Shown in pieces: positions 1 through 8,329 of a stretch of DNA of 45,198 bases. Under the pieces are notes generated by a model. It worked only from the letters and a program-made list of their open reading frames with translations, was not told where the DNA came from and did no database searches. The stretch spans positions 1-45,198 of the forward strand of contig JBQMYQ010000010.1 in the NCBI GenBank assembly GCA_052173415.1. The letters are read 5' to 3'. Origin of the DNA: Wolinella sp052173415. GTDB taxonomy: Bacteria; Campylobacterota; Campylobacteria; Campylobacterales; Helicobacteraceae. Numbering within the stretch: the first letter of the stretch is position 1; each line of letters opens with the position of its first letter. Made by a program: the position numbers and the translations under genes.

Positions 1-1366
1 GGCGCATGAATTGCCCGATTTCACCACTCATTAAAAGCATGGGCAAAAAGGCGCCAACTGTCGTCGCTGCCGCGACTAGCACGGGCGTGATGACCTCTTT
101 TGTGCCTCTTAGGGCTGCCTCTTTTGGGGCGATTCCCTCTTCGATGTGGCGTTGGATGTTTTCTGAGACGATGATTGCATCATCAACGAGGATTCCTATG
201 GCGATGAGCGCACCAAGGAGGCTGATGATATTAATCGTGTCGCCACTTAGCTTAAAAAATATCGATCCAAGGATGAATGAGAAGGGAATCCCAAGTGCGA
301 CGACGAGCGCGATACGAGGGTTAATAAGCCACAGCATACCAAGCGAGACGAGCAGGAATCCTAGCGTAATGTTCGCTGTAACAGTGTTTAGACGCGATTT
401 GATATAGACGGACGTGTCTAAAAAGTCCTCAATCTCCACACCCTCTAGCTGCTTATTGAGCTTTTTTGCTTCGCTTTTTATGAGTTTAGAGAGCGCGATG
501 GCATCGCCCTCTTCATCTTTGGAAATATTAATACTAAAGGAGCGTTTGGCATTGAAGCTTGAGAGTGTTGAGCCCTTGCCATAGCCAAACGTAATCGTAG
601 CGACATCTTTTAGGCGAAGCTGCTTGCCTCCGATTTTGATGAGCGTTTCGCCTAGGGCTTGCGGATCTTTTTTGCCATGGATTGTGGAGAGGTAGAAATG
701 TCCCTCGCGACTCTCGATCTTACCTAGGGGGAAGATATATGAAAGTCCGTTTAGCGCGCTAAGCACCTCTTGTGGGTTTAGCGAGTAGGCTTCTATTTTT
801 GCGGAATCAAAGCGCACTTGGATTTCCCGATCCGAATCGCCATAAAGCACGACATCGCTAAGATGGGGAATCGCGGCAAAGATCTTCTTGATTTCTCGCG
901 CATGTCGCAAAAGCTCGCTAGCTTCGAGATTTTGCGATGAGACGGAGAGTTGCATGAGGGGAATCTTATGCACAGGAATCGTCGCGACCGGCTCGTCCAT
1001 ATCGCCAGGGAGGTTGCCGCGCGTAAGTGAGATCGCATCTTTAATTTTACCTAAAACATCAAATTTATTGCTCCCGGATTTGAGTGTTGCGATGATATGA
1101 AATGCCCCGGGGCGGATAAATGAGCGGATTTTTGTGATTTGGGGAATCGTATTAATCTCTTCTTCGAGCTTACTTACAGCGATTTTGTCTAGATTCTCCG
1201 CACTTGCCCCCGCATAAGCCCCACTAATAAAAATCTCATCGACATTTAAGGGCGGAAAAAGCTCGCGCGGGAGCGTCTGATAGCTGTAGATTCCCGCGAT
1301 AAGGAGGAAAAATGAGAGCGTGTAATTAAGCTTGGCATGGTGAAGAAAAAATTCAAAAATCTTCAT
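1..1366 (-). CDS. RND-family efflux permease, N-terminal part (cut by window edge)
   Basis: Reading the minus strand from the ATG at 1366 gives one open frame of 455 codons running off the left edge. It starts MKIFEFFLHHAKLNYTLSFF, a first membrane segment, and continues as a periplasmic porter domain, including a PRELFPPLNVDEIFISGAY stretch typical of the family. At about residues 335-455 comes a membrane block with GILVDDAIIVSENIQRHIEEG, the hallmark of the AcrB/HAE1 type. Such pumps export drugs, dyes, bile salts or hydrophobic compounds with a periplasmic adaptor and an outer-membrane channel; the substrate cannot be told here. It lies 6 bp downstream of the ftsL-like gene in the same direction. 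The product would normally be about 1000 residues, so more than half is missing. Family assignment is firm; the subfamily is not. Confidence 0.88.
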   Translation of the reverse strand, partial: MKIFEFFLHHAKLNYTLSFFLLIAGIYSYQTLPRELFPPLNVDEIFISGAYAGASAENLDKIAVSKLEEEINTIPQITKIRSFIRPGAFHIIATLKSGSNKFDVLGKIKDAISLTRGNLPGDMDEPVATIPVHKIPLMQLSVSSQNLEASELLRHAREIKKIFAAIPHLSDVVLYGDSDREIQVRFDSAKIEAYSLNPQEVLSALNGLSYIFPLGKIESREGHFYLSTIHGKKDPQALGETLIKIGGKQLRLKDVATITFGYGKGSTLSSFNAKRSFSINISKDEEGDAIALSKLIKSEAKKLNKQLEGVEIEDFLDTSVYIKSRLNTVTANITLGFLLVSLGMLWLINPRIALVVALGIPFSFILGSIFFKLSGDTINIISLLGALIAIGILVDDAIIVSENIQRHIEEGIAPKEAALRGTKEVITPVLVAAATTVGAFLPMLLMSGEIGQFMR

Positions 1367-1372
1367 GCGCGC

Positions 1373-1657
1373 CTACAATCCTATATCCATAATCAAAAAT
1401 TTGAATTTCGTATCCTCAAGCTGCTTTTGCAGGTGTTTATTCTCCTCCCGCAGGGAATCGGCTTGATTTTGGAGGTTGCTGATGTTTCTGCTTGTGTAGT
1501 AGATGTTGCTACGAATATAAATTTTGGGCGCGAGGAGCGCGACACTTCCGATGAGAATCGCAAGCATTAGCCAAAGATTTTTAAGGCTCAGATTCCCATC
1601 TTTTTGCGCTAGTTCGTCAAGTTCGCACAAAAGCTGCTCTCGCTCCTCCATTCTCAC
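1373..1657 (-). CDS. FtsL-like small membrane coiled-coil protein
   Basis: A 94-residue protein with a short cytoplasmic N-terminus rich in Glu, one membrane segment at about residues 28-46 and then a predicted coiled coil (about 58-85, with heptad-like Leu and many Glu/Lys). This is the topology of FtsL, the bitopic divisome protein that pairs with FtsB. It starts with GTG overlapping the rsmH stop (GTGA); an in-frame ATG two codons on is an alternative start. A gene of this kind directly after rsmH (mraW) is the usual place of ftsL in bacteria, which is the main support, because FtsL sequences are too divergent to prove by eye. Function is inferred from topology and neighbour. Confidence 0.65.
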   Translation of the reverse strand: MRMEEREQLLCELDELAQKDGNLSLKNLWLMLAILIGSVALLAPKIYIRSNIYYTSRNISNLQNQADSLREENKHLQKQLEDTKFKFLIMDIGL

Positions 1658-2568
1658 CTCACTTTGAATTCAAAGACTCGCATTTTAGCACTTCTTGCGC
1701 GCGGATTCCCGCTGATTTCTTTGGGCGAGGCAGTGATGGGCTTTTTGGTAAGAATCTGCCCCTTTTCATGGCAGTCCCCGCATGTGCATTTAAGGGAATC
1801 GCTCGAACACACGCAACTTTGCGCCCACTCTTTAAAAAATTGCTTCACGATGCGATCTTCAAGTGAATGAAATGAGATGATTGCGATCCGCCCCATAGCT
1901 AATTCGCCGATACTTTTTAGCGCGCGCGTAAGTTCGCCGAGCTCATCATTAACCTCAATGCGAATCGCCTGAAACGCGAGCGTAGCGGGGTGAATGTTGC
2001 CCACTCTTTTGAAATTTTTCTCAATAAGCCCGCTCAAAGCTGTCGCGCTAGAGAATCGCTCTTTTTTACGCGCTTCTGCAATAATGCGTGCGAGTTTTTT
2101 AGATTCCCGCACTTCGCCATATTCGCGAAATATTCGCTCAAGCTTGTCCTGTGGATAGCTATTAAGCACCTCCAGCGCACTTAGTCGGGCGTTTGGATTC
2201 ATGCGCATATCAAGACTCGGGGCATAAAAGCTAAAACCTCGCGCGGGATCGTCAAACTGGAGGCTGGAGACGCCTATATCAGCGAGGATTCCTGCAATGG
2301 GAAGATGAGCGAGTGTGGGTAAAATCTCGGAGAATCGTCCGCTTTTGGCACAGAATCGCTTGCCAAAATGCCCAAGTCGCTTTTGGCTAAACTCCAAAGC
2401 GGCGGGGTCTTGGTCGATTCCTATCAAGGAGAGGTTGGGATGCGCTTCCAAAATCGCCTCGCTATGTCCGCCAAAACCGAGCGTGCAATCGATAAAATAG
2501 CCCTCACCTAGAGGGGAGAAAAACTCTAAGACTTCCTCTTTGAGGACGGGTATGTGGGGCGATTCCAT
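1654..2568 (-). CDS. rsmH: 16S rRNA (cytosine(1402)-N(4))-methyltransferase RsmH
   Basis: A 304-residue SAM-dependent methyltransferase that makes N4-methyl-C1402 in the decoding centre of 16S rRNA. The start HIPVLKEEVLEFF, the motif DCTLGFGGHSEAIL (SAM site), GILADIGVSSLQFDDPARGFSF, and the late RIAIISFHSLEDRIVK and NPRARSAKMRVFE are all classical RsmH/MraW signatures in the right order. Length is normal for the family (about 300). A Cys-rich stretch (CVCSSDSLKCTCGDC) near residue 250 is a Campylobacterota-type insertion in the late part of the protein. The stop overlaps the GTG of the ftsL-like gene, so the two are likely co-transcribed. Confidence 0.96.
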   Translation of the reverse strand: MESPHIPVLKEEVLEFFSPLGEGYFIDCTLGFGGHSEAILEAHPNLSLIGIDQDPAALEFSQKRLGHFGKRFCAKSGRFSEILPTLAHLPIAGILADIGVSSLQFDDPARGFSFYAPSLDMRMNPNARLSALEVLNSYPQDKLERIFREYGEVRESKKLARIIAEARKKERFSSATALSGLIEKNFKRVGNIHPATLAFQAIRIEVNDELGELTRALKSIGELAMGRIAIISFHSLEDRIVKQFFKEWAQSCVCSSDSLKCTCGDCHEKGQILTKKPITASPKEISGNPRARSAKMRVFEFKVR

Positions 2569-2621
2569 GATTTTAGGAGATGTTTAGATTCCTGCCAAGC
2601 CCATGTGGGCTCGGCGCAAGG

Positions 2622-3842
2622 CTACTTCACTCTAGCGACGCCGCTACTAATCGCAGCATTAGCGACCGCAGTAGAGACGAACTCACTAAGGCGCGTATCA
2701 AAAGGTGAAGGGACGAGGTATTCCTTGCCATAAGCGAGCTCGCGACCGTGGATTTTGCTAAGCTCTGCGGGGACGGGGAGCTTCGCAAGCTCCGCAAGAG
2801 CTTTAGCCGCGGCGATTTTCATCTCTTCGTTAATTTTGGTCGCACGCACCTTGAGTGCGCCCTTAAAAATGTAGGGGAATCCTAGGACATTATTGATTTG
2901 ATTAGGGAAGTCACTCCTACCTGTCGCCATAATCACGTCTGGGCGTGCGGCTTTAGCGACATCGGGCATGATTTCTGGGACAGGATTGCTCATAGCAAAG
3001 ACCATGGGATCGCGGTTCATTCCCTTGATGTCCTCGCCCGTGATGAGATCGGCTTTGGAGAGTCCGAGCACCACATCAGCCCCAGTAAGAGCCTCTTTGT
3101 AGCTTGCGTATTCCCTATCGCAGACAAACTCCCTTTTGATTGCGTCTAGATCCTTTCTCGAAGGAGCGAGCGCGCCTTTGCTATCAAACATGACGAAGTT
3201 TTTCACTCCGAGTTGGCGATAGATTCTTGAGCATGAAATTGCCGCTGCACCTGCGCCAAGGACGACGACTTTGAGGTCTTCGAGCTTTTTATTGATGAGC
3301 TCAGCCGCATTGAGGAGCGCAGCAGCTGAAATAATCGCTGTGCCGTGCTGATCGTCGTGCATTAGAGGAATATCCAGAAGCTCCTTGAGTTTATCCTCAA
3401 TGTAAAAGCACTCAGGAGCCTTGATGTCCTCTAGGTTGATTCCCCCAAAAGTCGGGGCAATTGCACGCACGACCTCGATGAATTTGTCAGGATCTTTCTC
3501 GTCTACCTCAATATCAATCGCATCGACATTTGCGAAGCTTTTGAAGAGCACCGATTTGCCCTCCATGACGGGCTTGCCAGCGATTGCACCGATGTTACCC
3601 AGCCCAAGGACAGCTGTGCCATTGGAGATGACGGCGACGAGATTCCCTTTAGAAGTGTAATCCCACGCTTTCATCGGATCTGCTTCAATCACTTTGCAGG
3701 GCACAGCCACACCCGGAGTATAGGCAAGTGAGAGATCTTTTTGGTTTTTCAGAGCTGATTTTGGAGTAACTTGGAGCTTTCCCCCTTGATGATAGTCAAG
3801 CACTTCGGGATATTTTTGGAGTAATTCTTCTATCATTTCCAT
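2622..3842 (-). CDS. mez: NAD(P)-dependent malic enzyme
   Basis: Oxidative decarboxylation of malate to pyruvate with reduction of NAD(P), linking the citric-acid pathway to pyruvate in organisms that do not grow on sugars. The 406-residue form contains SLAYTPGVAVPCK, the GTAVLGLGNIGAIAGKPVMEGK block, the metal/substrate region FGGINLEDIKAPECF, LMHDDQHGTAI and a Rossmann motif VVLGAGAAAISCSRIY. I chose the ATG at 3842 (MEMIEELLQKYPEVL), preceded by GAGGA; the frame is open 30 codons further upstream but that stretch looks like leader sequence. It lacks the phosphotransacetylase domain of E. coli MaeB, so it is the short form called mez in Campylobacter. Cofactor preference is not visible to me. 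Confidence 0.93.
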   Translation of the reverse strand: MEMIEELLQKYPEVLDYHQGGKLQVTPKSALKNQKDLSLAYTPGVAVPCKVIEADPMKAWDYTSKGNLVAVISNGTAVLGLGNIGAIAGKPVMEGKSVLFKSFANVDAIDIEVDEKDPDKFIEVVRAIAPTFGGINLEDIKAPECFYIEDKLKELLDIPLMHDDQHGTAIISAAALLNAAELINKKLEDLKVVVLGAGAAAISCSRIYRQLGVKNFVMFDSKGALAPSRKDLDAIKREFVCDREYASYKEALTGADVVLGLSKADLITGEDIKGMNRDPMVFAMSNPVPEIMPDVAKAARPDVIMATGRSDFPNQINNVLGFPYIFKGALKVRATKINEEMKIAAAKALAELAKLPVPAELSKIHGRELAYGKEYLVPSPFDTRLSEFVSTAVANAAISSGVARVK

Positions 3843-3983
3843 TATATGCGTCCTCGCTTTGTTTTTATTAGCTGCGAAATATAGACAAAGATAACTTAAA
3901 AGCTCAATATTAACGTCCTTTTGAAAAGTCAAAAAGAGCGTTGCATGTTTAGAAGTTTTGTCGCGCGATTCCTTGAAATTAAA

Positions 3984-6035
3984 CTAAAAAATACCTTTGA
4001 GGAGCTTTTCCACAGGGTCTTTGATGTTCTCAGGTAAGTGCTTTTCAATCGCCTCTTTAGCCTTTTCTTTGGCTTTTTCTTTGATCTTCTCTTTAATCAA
4101 CCCTTTGGTATCGACAGAGATTTTTGGGGCTGTGAGCGCACCTTTGATTTTGATTGCCGTTTGATTGTTCTTGATTGCCACATCAAGAATCGAGTCGATT
4201 TTCCCCTCATCGAGATCGATGAGTGCATTTTTTGACTTAATCTCGGTATTTGGGCTCTTCATGAGCAGGTCAGAGTGGATTTTCCCGCCATTAATTTTAC
4301 TCTCTAGTGCCACTTGATCATAGACCTCTTTTGCAAGATCAATTTTAAAAAATGGATGCAACATACGACTGAGCTGATTTTCTAGGAATCGCCCTTGCGT
4401 GGCATTGAAATGGAGCGTGCCTTTTTTGCTTTCGAGGTTGTAATTAAGCGCACCATCGGCTTTTGAGGTGAATACGACGGGATAATTAAGCATTTTAAGT
4501 AGCTCTGAAAACTCGATTCCCTTCGCAGACAGCGCAAGATCGCTATTTTTTAGATTCCCCTGCACCTTACCTTTGAGCGTGTTGCTCAAGAAATCGGCAA
4601 AAATTCCGTTGTTATCGTATTTGAGTGTGCCACTTGCTTTGAGATCTCCCTGAAGCTTTTGTTTGGTCACAAAAGCAAGCTTCGAGAGGTCGGGAATCGT
4701 AAGCTCGTAAGGGAGATTCACGCCGAGTGAGGGTTTGAGCGCGAGGGTGGTATTAGGCGCACTCAGTGTCGCAAGCGGGGAGCTAAAGAGTGTTTTAATT
4801 ACGCCTGAACCCTGCTTTAGATGCAGATCTGATGTGAGCGAAAATTTTGTCGCTGGGAGTGCGAGATTGAAATCGCGCTGAATGGACGCAAGATCGGTCA
4901 GCGCAGAGGGAATCTCTAAAAGTGCTTCGCCCGTGATTCCCTTATCAAACTCCTTAAGAGCGGCGTTTAGATTGAGAACTCCCGCGATGTATGGTGGCTT
5001 ATAGAGCATGTAGAGAAGCTTTTCGAGCTTAAGGCTCTTAATATCAACATGCACGAAGTCAGGTGCGAGATTTTTAAGCGCAGCACTGTAACTGCTCCTA
5101 GAATCGGCAAGATCGGTCGTCCCCTCAATATTGAGAACCTCTTTGCCTCCTTTAAGTGTCCCTTTGGTTTCGAATTTGCCCCTTAGAGGGATCTTTGTAA
5201 TCGGCGCAAGAGGTGCAAGCTCGCTGAGTGCGACCATATAGTTGGAATCGGTCGTGAGCTTTTCAATGTCCGTGATTCCCGTGGAGGTAATCTGCCCGAT
5301 ATTTGAGTTAAATTGCAGGTTGTGCGCAAGCCCTTTTGAGTTAAATTTCCCTAAAAGTCGCGTCTCAAAGCTCATCGCGGGAATCGCCACGCCAAAATCT
5401 CGCTCAATGAGCTTTTTAGCAACCGCCCCATTTTTGACGTTAAATTCGCTCTCGCCCACAAAGCCACCCGCTCCGTCGCTATTGATTTTTAGATCCAAAT
5501 CCAGCGCGGCTTTTGCATACACGGGTTTGCCGATCATGTTAAGAATCGCGTCTAGCTGCGCCTGCTTGATCGCAATAATAGCTGAAGAGAATGCAAAAGC
5601 GCGAAGTTCGGCGAGGAATTTTGTTTGCGAATGAGCGATATTGCTCTCGCCGATGATTGAGAGAAGCTCTCGATTCCCCGTGGCCTTGGTCTGTAAAGTG
5701 AATGCGCCTTTTAGGGGAATCTGAGTGATTTTTGATGCGTAGGCGAGATCTTTTGCGTTAATATTAAGGAGCGCATCAATGCTCTGCGACCATAAAGAGT
5801 AGCTACCTACAAGCTGCGCGCTTAGGGCTTCTTTGCCCTTTATGCGAATATCAAAACTTGAGAATCCAAGCTGAAAATGGGAAAGCTCCAAAGGCAGGGG
5901 CGAAAATTCGTCGATTTTGCTCTGGATAAAGGGCTTTAAAAGCGCGTTTCCCACAGGCGTAAAAGGTGTGATTAGGACGATTAGAACAAGGATAAGCAGG
6001 GTGAGAATCGGATAGAGGATCATCTTTTTTAACAC
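3984..6035 (-). CDS. AsmA-like envelope protein with three internal repeats
   Basis: A 683-residue protein with one N-terminal membrane segment (about residues 8-28) and then a long beta-strand-like region with no further membrane segment, ending in a Lys/Glu-rich helix (IKEKIKEKAKEKAKEAIEKH). This is the layout of AsmA/TamB/YhdP-type proteins that bridge inner and outer membranes in lipid transport or outer-membrane biogenesis. Three repeats can be picked out by related blocks at the same spacing: IPLKGAFTLQTKATG, IPLRGKFETKGTLKG and LQGDLKASGTLKYD, each followed by a motif like LLYMLYKPPYIAGVLNLNA. I assign the superfamily by architecture only and know no specific function. It is flanked by malic enzyme and the Cys-rich lipoprotein, which tells little about its job. 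Confidence 0.62.
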   Translation of the reverse strand: MLKKMILYPILTLLILVLIVLITPFTPVGNALLKPFIQSKIDEFSPLPLELSHFQLGFSSFDIRIKGKEALSAQLVGSYSLWSQSIDALLNINAKDLAYASKITQIPLKGAFTLQTKATGNRELLSIIGESNIAHSQTKFLAELRAFAFSSAIIAIKQAQLDAILNMIGKPVYAKAALDLDLKINSDGAGGFVGESEFNVKNGAVAKKLIERDFGVAIPAMSFETRLLGKFNSKGLAHNLQFNSNIGQITSTGITDIEKLTTDSNYMVALSELAPLAPITKIPLRGKFETKGTLKGGKEVLNIEGTTDLADSRSSYSAALKNLAPDFVHVDIKSLKLEKLLYMLYKPPYIAGVLNLNAALKEFDKGITGEALLEIPSALTDLASIQRDFNLALPATKFSLTSDLHLKQGSGVIKTLFSSPLATLSAPNTTLALKPSLGVNLPYELTIPDLSKLAFVTKQKLQGDLKASGTLKYDNNGIFADFLSNTLKGKVQGNLKNSDLALSAKGIEFSELLKMLNYPVVFTSKADGALNYNLESKKGTLHFNATQGRFLENQLSRMLHPFFKIDLAKEVYDQVALESKINGGKIHSDLLMKSPNTEIKSKNALIDLDEGKIDSILDVAIKNNQTAIKIKGALTAPKISVDTKGLIKEKIKEKAKEKAKEAIEKHLPENIKDPVEKLLKGIF

Positions 6036-6086
6036 GTTTTCCCTTTGGCTAATTAGATTGTGGTGATAGCAAGCGCTGGAGGAGGG

Positions 6087-6407
6087 CTATAGCGCACCTC
6101 CTCCAGCAGTGTTGCAACGCCTTTTGCAAGTTTCAGCACTTGATGTGCCCTTGCCATAGCGTTGATTGCAATCTTGCAGGCAACCTTTGACCTTGATGGC
6201 TGCGCACATTGCACGAGCTTTCTCGCAGTCATTCATACACTGACTTGTAGGTTTGTTCTCGCGCACGCATTGATTCATGCAGTTTCGTTGCACTTGATTA
6301 CAGTCGCTTGTGCCAAAGCCAAACTGTTTTTTGTCGTCGTTATTCCCGCAGGCTACGAACATGATTGCCGTGAGCAACAAGATGAGCAGAATAATAAACT
6401 TTTTCAT
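6087..6407 (-). CDS. Cys-rich lipoprotein with four CX3C motifs
   Basis: A 106-residue protein starting MKKFIILLILLLTA and a lipobox-like sequence ending at Cys20 (FVAC-GNN), so it should be a secreted lipoprotein. The frame is open for 47 codons upstream, but the ATG at 6407 gives the clean signal peptide. After the lipid-carrying Cys there are ten more cysteines; eight form four CX3C pairs (CMNQC, CMNDC, CLQDC, CKRRC at about 43-47, 57-61, 76-80, 93-97). Paired CX3C in helices resembles the twin-CX3C helical hairpins of small disulfide-bonded proteins, which suggests a disulfide-stapled helical protein in the periplasm. I do not recognise a family and propose no function. Confidence 0.7.
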   Translation of the reverse strand: MKKFIILLILLLTAIMFVACGNNDDKKQFGFGTSDCNQVQRNCMNQCVRENKPTSQCMNDCEKARAMCAAIKVKGCLQDCNQRYGKGTSSAETCKRRCNTAGGGAL

Positions 6408-6497
6408 GGCCTGCGAGGTTACTCTATTAGAGATTAGATAGATATAAAAAAGTGGAGAGTTTTTTGAATTTTGCAAATAAATGTGAAGAAAACTGTT

Positions 6498-6571
6498 TGG
6501 AATTGCAAGGAATCGAACCTTTGGGAGTCTATTTGTGTGAAAAATCACACGAGTTTTTCAGCCTAGATTCC
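6498..6571 (-). other. tRNA-shaped relic downstream of the tRNA operon
   Basis: On the minus strand this 74-nt stretch begins GGAATCT and ends CAATTCC-A, so five of seven acceptor pairs can form. It holds a T-loop-like GGTTCGATTCC with a four-pair stem and a central hairpin (GTGTG/CACAC). The D-loop GG, a proper seven-base anticodon loop and the CCA are missing. It lies about 35 bp behind the last tRNA of the operon in the same orientation. I read it as a decayed tRNA gene or a 3' tRNA fragment; chance resemblance is possible. Confidence 0.25.
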
Positions 6572-6604
6572 TGTGCTTTTCTGCAGATTCCCGCAAAATC
6601 ACGC

Positions 6605-6680
6605 TGGCGACCCCTAGGAGATTTGAACTCCTGTGGCCACCGTGAAAGGGTGGTATCCTTGGCCACTAGATGAAGGGGTC
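6605..6680 (-). tRNA. tRNA-Glu(UUC), divergent copy
   Basis: The cloverleaf reads GACCCCT...AGGGGTC with discriminator G and encoded CCA. The anticodon loop is CCCTTTCACGG with anticodon TTC, and the T-arm is GGAGTTCAAATCTCC. Compared with the second tRNA-Glu at 6904 it has A2-U71 in place of a G-U pair, one extra base in the D-loop and GGCCA where the other has GGTTA. It is the last recognisable tRNA of the operon. Whether it is functional is open; all stems still pair. Confidence 0.88.
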
Positions 6681-6703
6681 AGAGAGGAAGTTAATTTTAG
6701 GCA

Positions 6704-6780
6704 TGGCGGAGCGGACGGGGCTTGAACCCGCGACCCCCTGCGTGACAGGCAGGTATTCTAACCAGCTGAACTACCGCTCC
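6704..6780 (-). tRNA. tRNA-Asp(GUC)
   Basis: The acceptor is GGAGCGG/CCGCTCC with discriminator G and encoded CCA. The anticodon stem-loop is CCTGCCTGTCACGCAGG with anticodon GTC, and the T-arm is GCGGGTTCAAGCCCCGT. Fourth tRNA of the operon in transcription order. Confidence 0.96.
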
Positions 6781-6785
6781 AAAAG

Positions 6786-6861
6786 TGGTGGTCGCTACAA
6801 GGCTCGAACTTGTGACATCCACCTTGTAAGGGTGGCGCTCTACCAACTGAGCTAAGCGACC
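6786..6861 (-). tRNA. tRNA-Val(UAC)
   Basis: The acceptor is GGTCGCT/AGCGACC with discriminator A and encoded CCA. The D-arm is TAGCTCAGTTGGTAGAGC, the anticodon is TAC in CCACCCTTACAAGGTGG, and the T-arm is ACAAGTTCGAGCCTTGT. Third tRNA of the operon, 5 bp before tRNA-Asp. Confidence 0.96.
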
Positions 6862-6903
6862 AAAATAAGAGATAAAACTAAAAAAGCCGAAGACAAATAA
6901 AAG

Positions 6904-6978
6904 TGGTGACCCCTAGGAGATTTGAACTCCTGTAGCCACCGTGAAAGGGTGGTATCCTAACCGCTAGATGAAGGGGCC
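6904..6978 (-). tRNA. tRNA-Glu(UUC)
   Basis: The acceptor is GGCCCCT/AGGGGTC with discriminator A and encoded CCA. The anticodon is TTC in CCACCCTTTCACGGTGG, and the T-arm matches the copy at 6605. This copy has the usual D-loop AGCGGTTAGGA and is probably the main tRNA-Glu here. Helicobacter-type bacteria use a second GluRS for tRNA-Gln; that gene, gltX2, is also in this window. Confidence 0.96.
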
Positions 6979-7005
6979 ACTTTTATTTCTTAACAGCTAA
7001 AGGAG

Positions 7006-7081
7006 TGGTGACCCGTGTTGGATTCGAACCAACGGCCCATTCCTTAAAAGGGAATTGCTCTACCGACTGAGCTAACGGGTC
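7006..7081 (-). tRNA. tRNA-Lys(UUU)
   Basis: The acceptor is GACCCGT/ACGGGTC with discriminator A and encoded CCA. The D-arm is TAGCTCAGTCGGTAGAGC, the anticodon is TTT in ATTCCCTTTTAAGGAAT, and the T-arm is GTTGGTTCGAATCCAAC. It is the promoter-proximal tRNA of the operon. Confidence 0.96.
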
Positions 7082-7135
7082 ATAAACGCCCTAATTTCGG
7101 GGAATCGCCCCTGTTCTCCACAAAAGCGAGCTCGA

Positions 7136-7164
7136 ATTATAGTGGCTTTTACGTGCTTTGTCAA
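7136..7164 (-). promoter_or_regulatory. sigma70 promoter of the tRNA operon
   Basis: On the minus strand TTGACA (7164-7159) and TATAAT (7141-7136) are separated by exactly 17 bp, a full consensus promoter. A start near 7128 would lie about 47 bp before tRNA-Lys. The strength fits stable-RNA expression. No other strong promoter is seen in the operon, so all five tRNAs probably come from this one transcript. Confidence 0.85.
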
Positions 7165-7185
7165 GGAGCAAAATCCCCTTTGGCT

Positions 7186-8307
7186 CTATGTTTTCATAAG
7201 CGTGCGAAGTAGTAGATATAGCGCATAGTGCGAGGCTTGTTGCTGGATACGCTCTCGATTCCCCGCAAAGGGGATTTGCTCAACTAGCATTTCGCCCTCG
7301 CGCGCGCAAACACCGATGAATACCGTCCCTACGGGTTTATTCGCGCTCCCTCCAGTAGGACCAGCGATTCCGCTGGTTGCGAGCGCGTAATGAGCCTTTG
7401 GCAAGACGCGTAAAGCCCCGCGAAGCATCTCTTTTAGCGTGGGTTCGCTCACTGCACCATAAAGCCTGAGTGTTTCGGGTTTCACGCCAAGCCAGCGTGC
7501 TTTTACGGAGTTGTCATAGCTGATCACTCCGCCATGAAAGACCTCTGATGATCCCGAAATGTGTGTCAAAAGCTTCGCTACACCGCCTCCTGTGCAGCTT
7601 TCAGCTGTTACTACAATCTTTTGTCGTTTTTTTAATTCATCGACAAGCTTTTGTGCAAGATTTTCTAGTGGGAAGATTTTATCCCCAAAAAGGAGCGCGA
7701 TCTCCTCTAGGAATCGCCCCTGATTCCCTGTGGATTGCGGCACTTCTCGCGCTTGAGGAATCGCCCCTGTTTTCTTGTCCGCACGGGTTTGTGTTATCTC
7801 TTTTGCACTCAGCATATTTGCGCCCAAAAATGGAGTGAATGCGTGCAGAGAATATCCATACTCCTGCGCAAGAGGGCCAAGGAGCAGCTGCGCGCTATCT
7901 TTGTCGATTCCCATGAGGCAGAGCGTGAGGGGTTGCGGAAACCCTAAGAGCGTGAAGTGGGGAATCTCCGCGCATTCATCAAGTGCGTGAAGTTGCAATC
8001 GAGCCTGTGCGAATTGCAAAGAAAAAGTAGGAGATTTTGCGTCTGATTCCTCGGATAAAACTAGCGCAAGCGAGGCAAAGTATTTGCGGAACTGCGGGTA
8101 GATTTTCGGTGTGCAGATGATGACAATCTCGCACGGATTTTGAGCGAGGAATCCGATGAGATGATGCACCTCAGATGAGGACTCAGGGTAGCGTGCCTCA
8201 ATCTCAGGAATCGTGACAGTTTTTGCAATCTGATTTCTGACTTCATCGCAGAAAATTGGGCTATTTAGGAGCGATTCCCCGACGAAAATGAGGGCTAAAT
8301 TTTTCAT
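7186..8307 (-). CDS. cinA: CinA-family protein with nicotinamide-nucleotide amidase domain
   Basis: A 373-residue protein. The C-terminal half (about 215-370) is a clear CinA/PncC domain: VVTAESCTGGGVAKLLTHISGSS, GGVISYDNSVK, GAVSEPTL, ALATSGIAGPTGG and KPVGTVFIG, with the catalytic Ser in the TAESCTGG block. This domain hydrolyses nicotinamide mononucleotide to nicotinate mononucleotide plus ammonia in NAD salvage. The N-terminal half matches the MoCF-like domain only weakly (FVGESLLN where CinA has GTELLLG) and looks strongly diverged, as in other Helicobacter. The frame is open about 100 codons further upstream, but MKNLALIFVGESLL at 8307 is the natural start. It is divergent from ppk2. 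Confidence 0.85.
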   Translation of the reverse strand: MKNLALIFVGESLLNSPIFCDEVRNQIAKTVTIPEIEARYPESSSEVHHLIGFLAQNPCEIVIICTPKIYPQFRKYFASLALVLSEESDAKSPTFSLQFAQARLQLHALDECAEIPHFTLLGFPQPLTLCLMGIDKDSAQLLLGPLAQEYGYSLHAFTPFLGANMLSAKEITQTRADKKTGAIPQAREVPQSTGNQGRFLEEIALLFGDKIFPLENLAQKLVDELKKRQKIVVTAESCTGGGVAKLLTHISGSSEVFHGGVISYDNSVKARWLGVKPETLRLYGAVSEPTLKEMLRGALRVLPKAHYALATSGIAGPTGGSANKPVGTVFIGVCAREGEMLVEQIPFAGNRERIQQQASHYALYLLLRTLMKT

Positions 8308-8329
8308 AAATAACTCTTTCTTGTCTATG

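Noticed and set aside
6498..6571. Selenocysteine tRNA
   Set aside because: There is a T-loop and a hairpin, but no TCA anticodon loop and no 8-bp acceptor pairing, so I keep it only as a relic.
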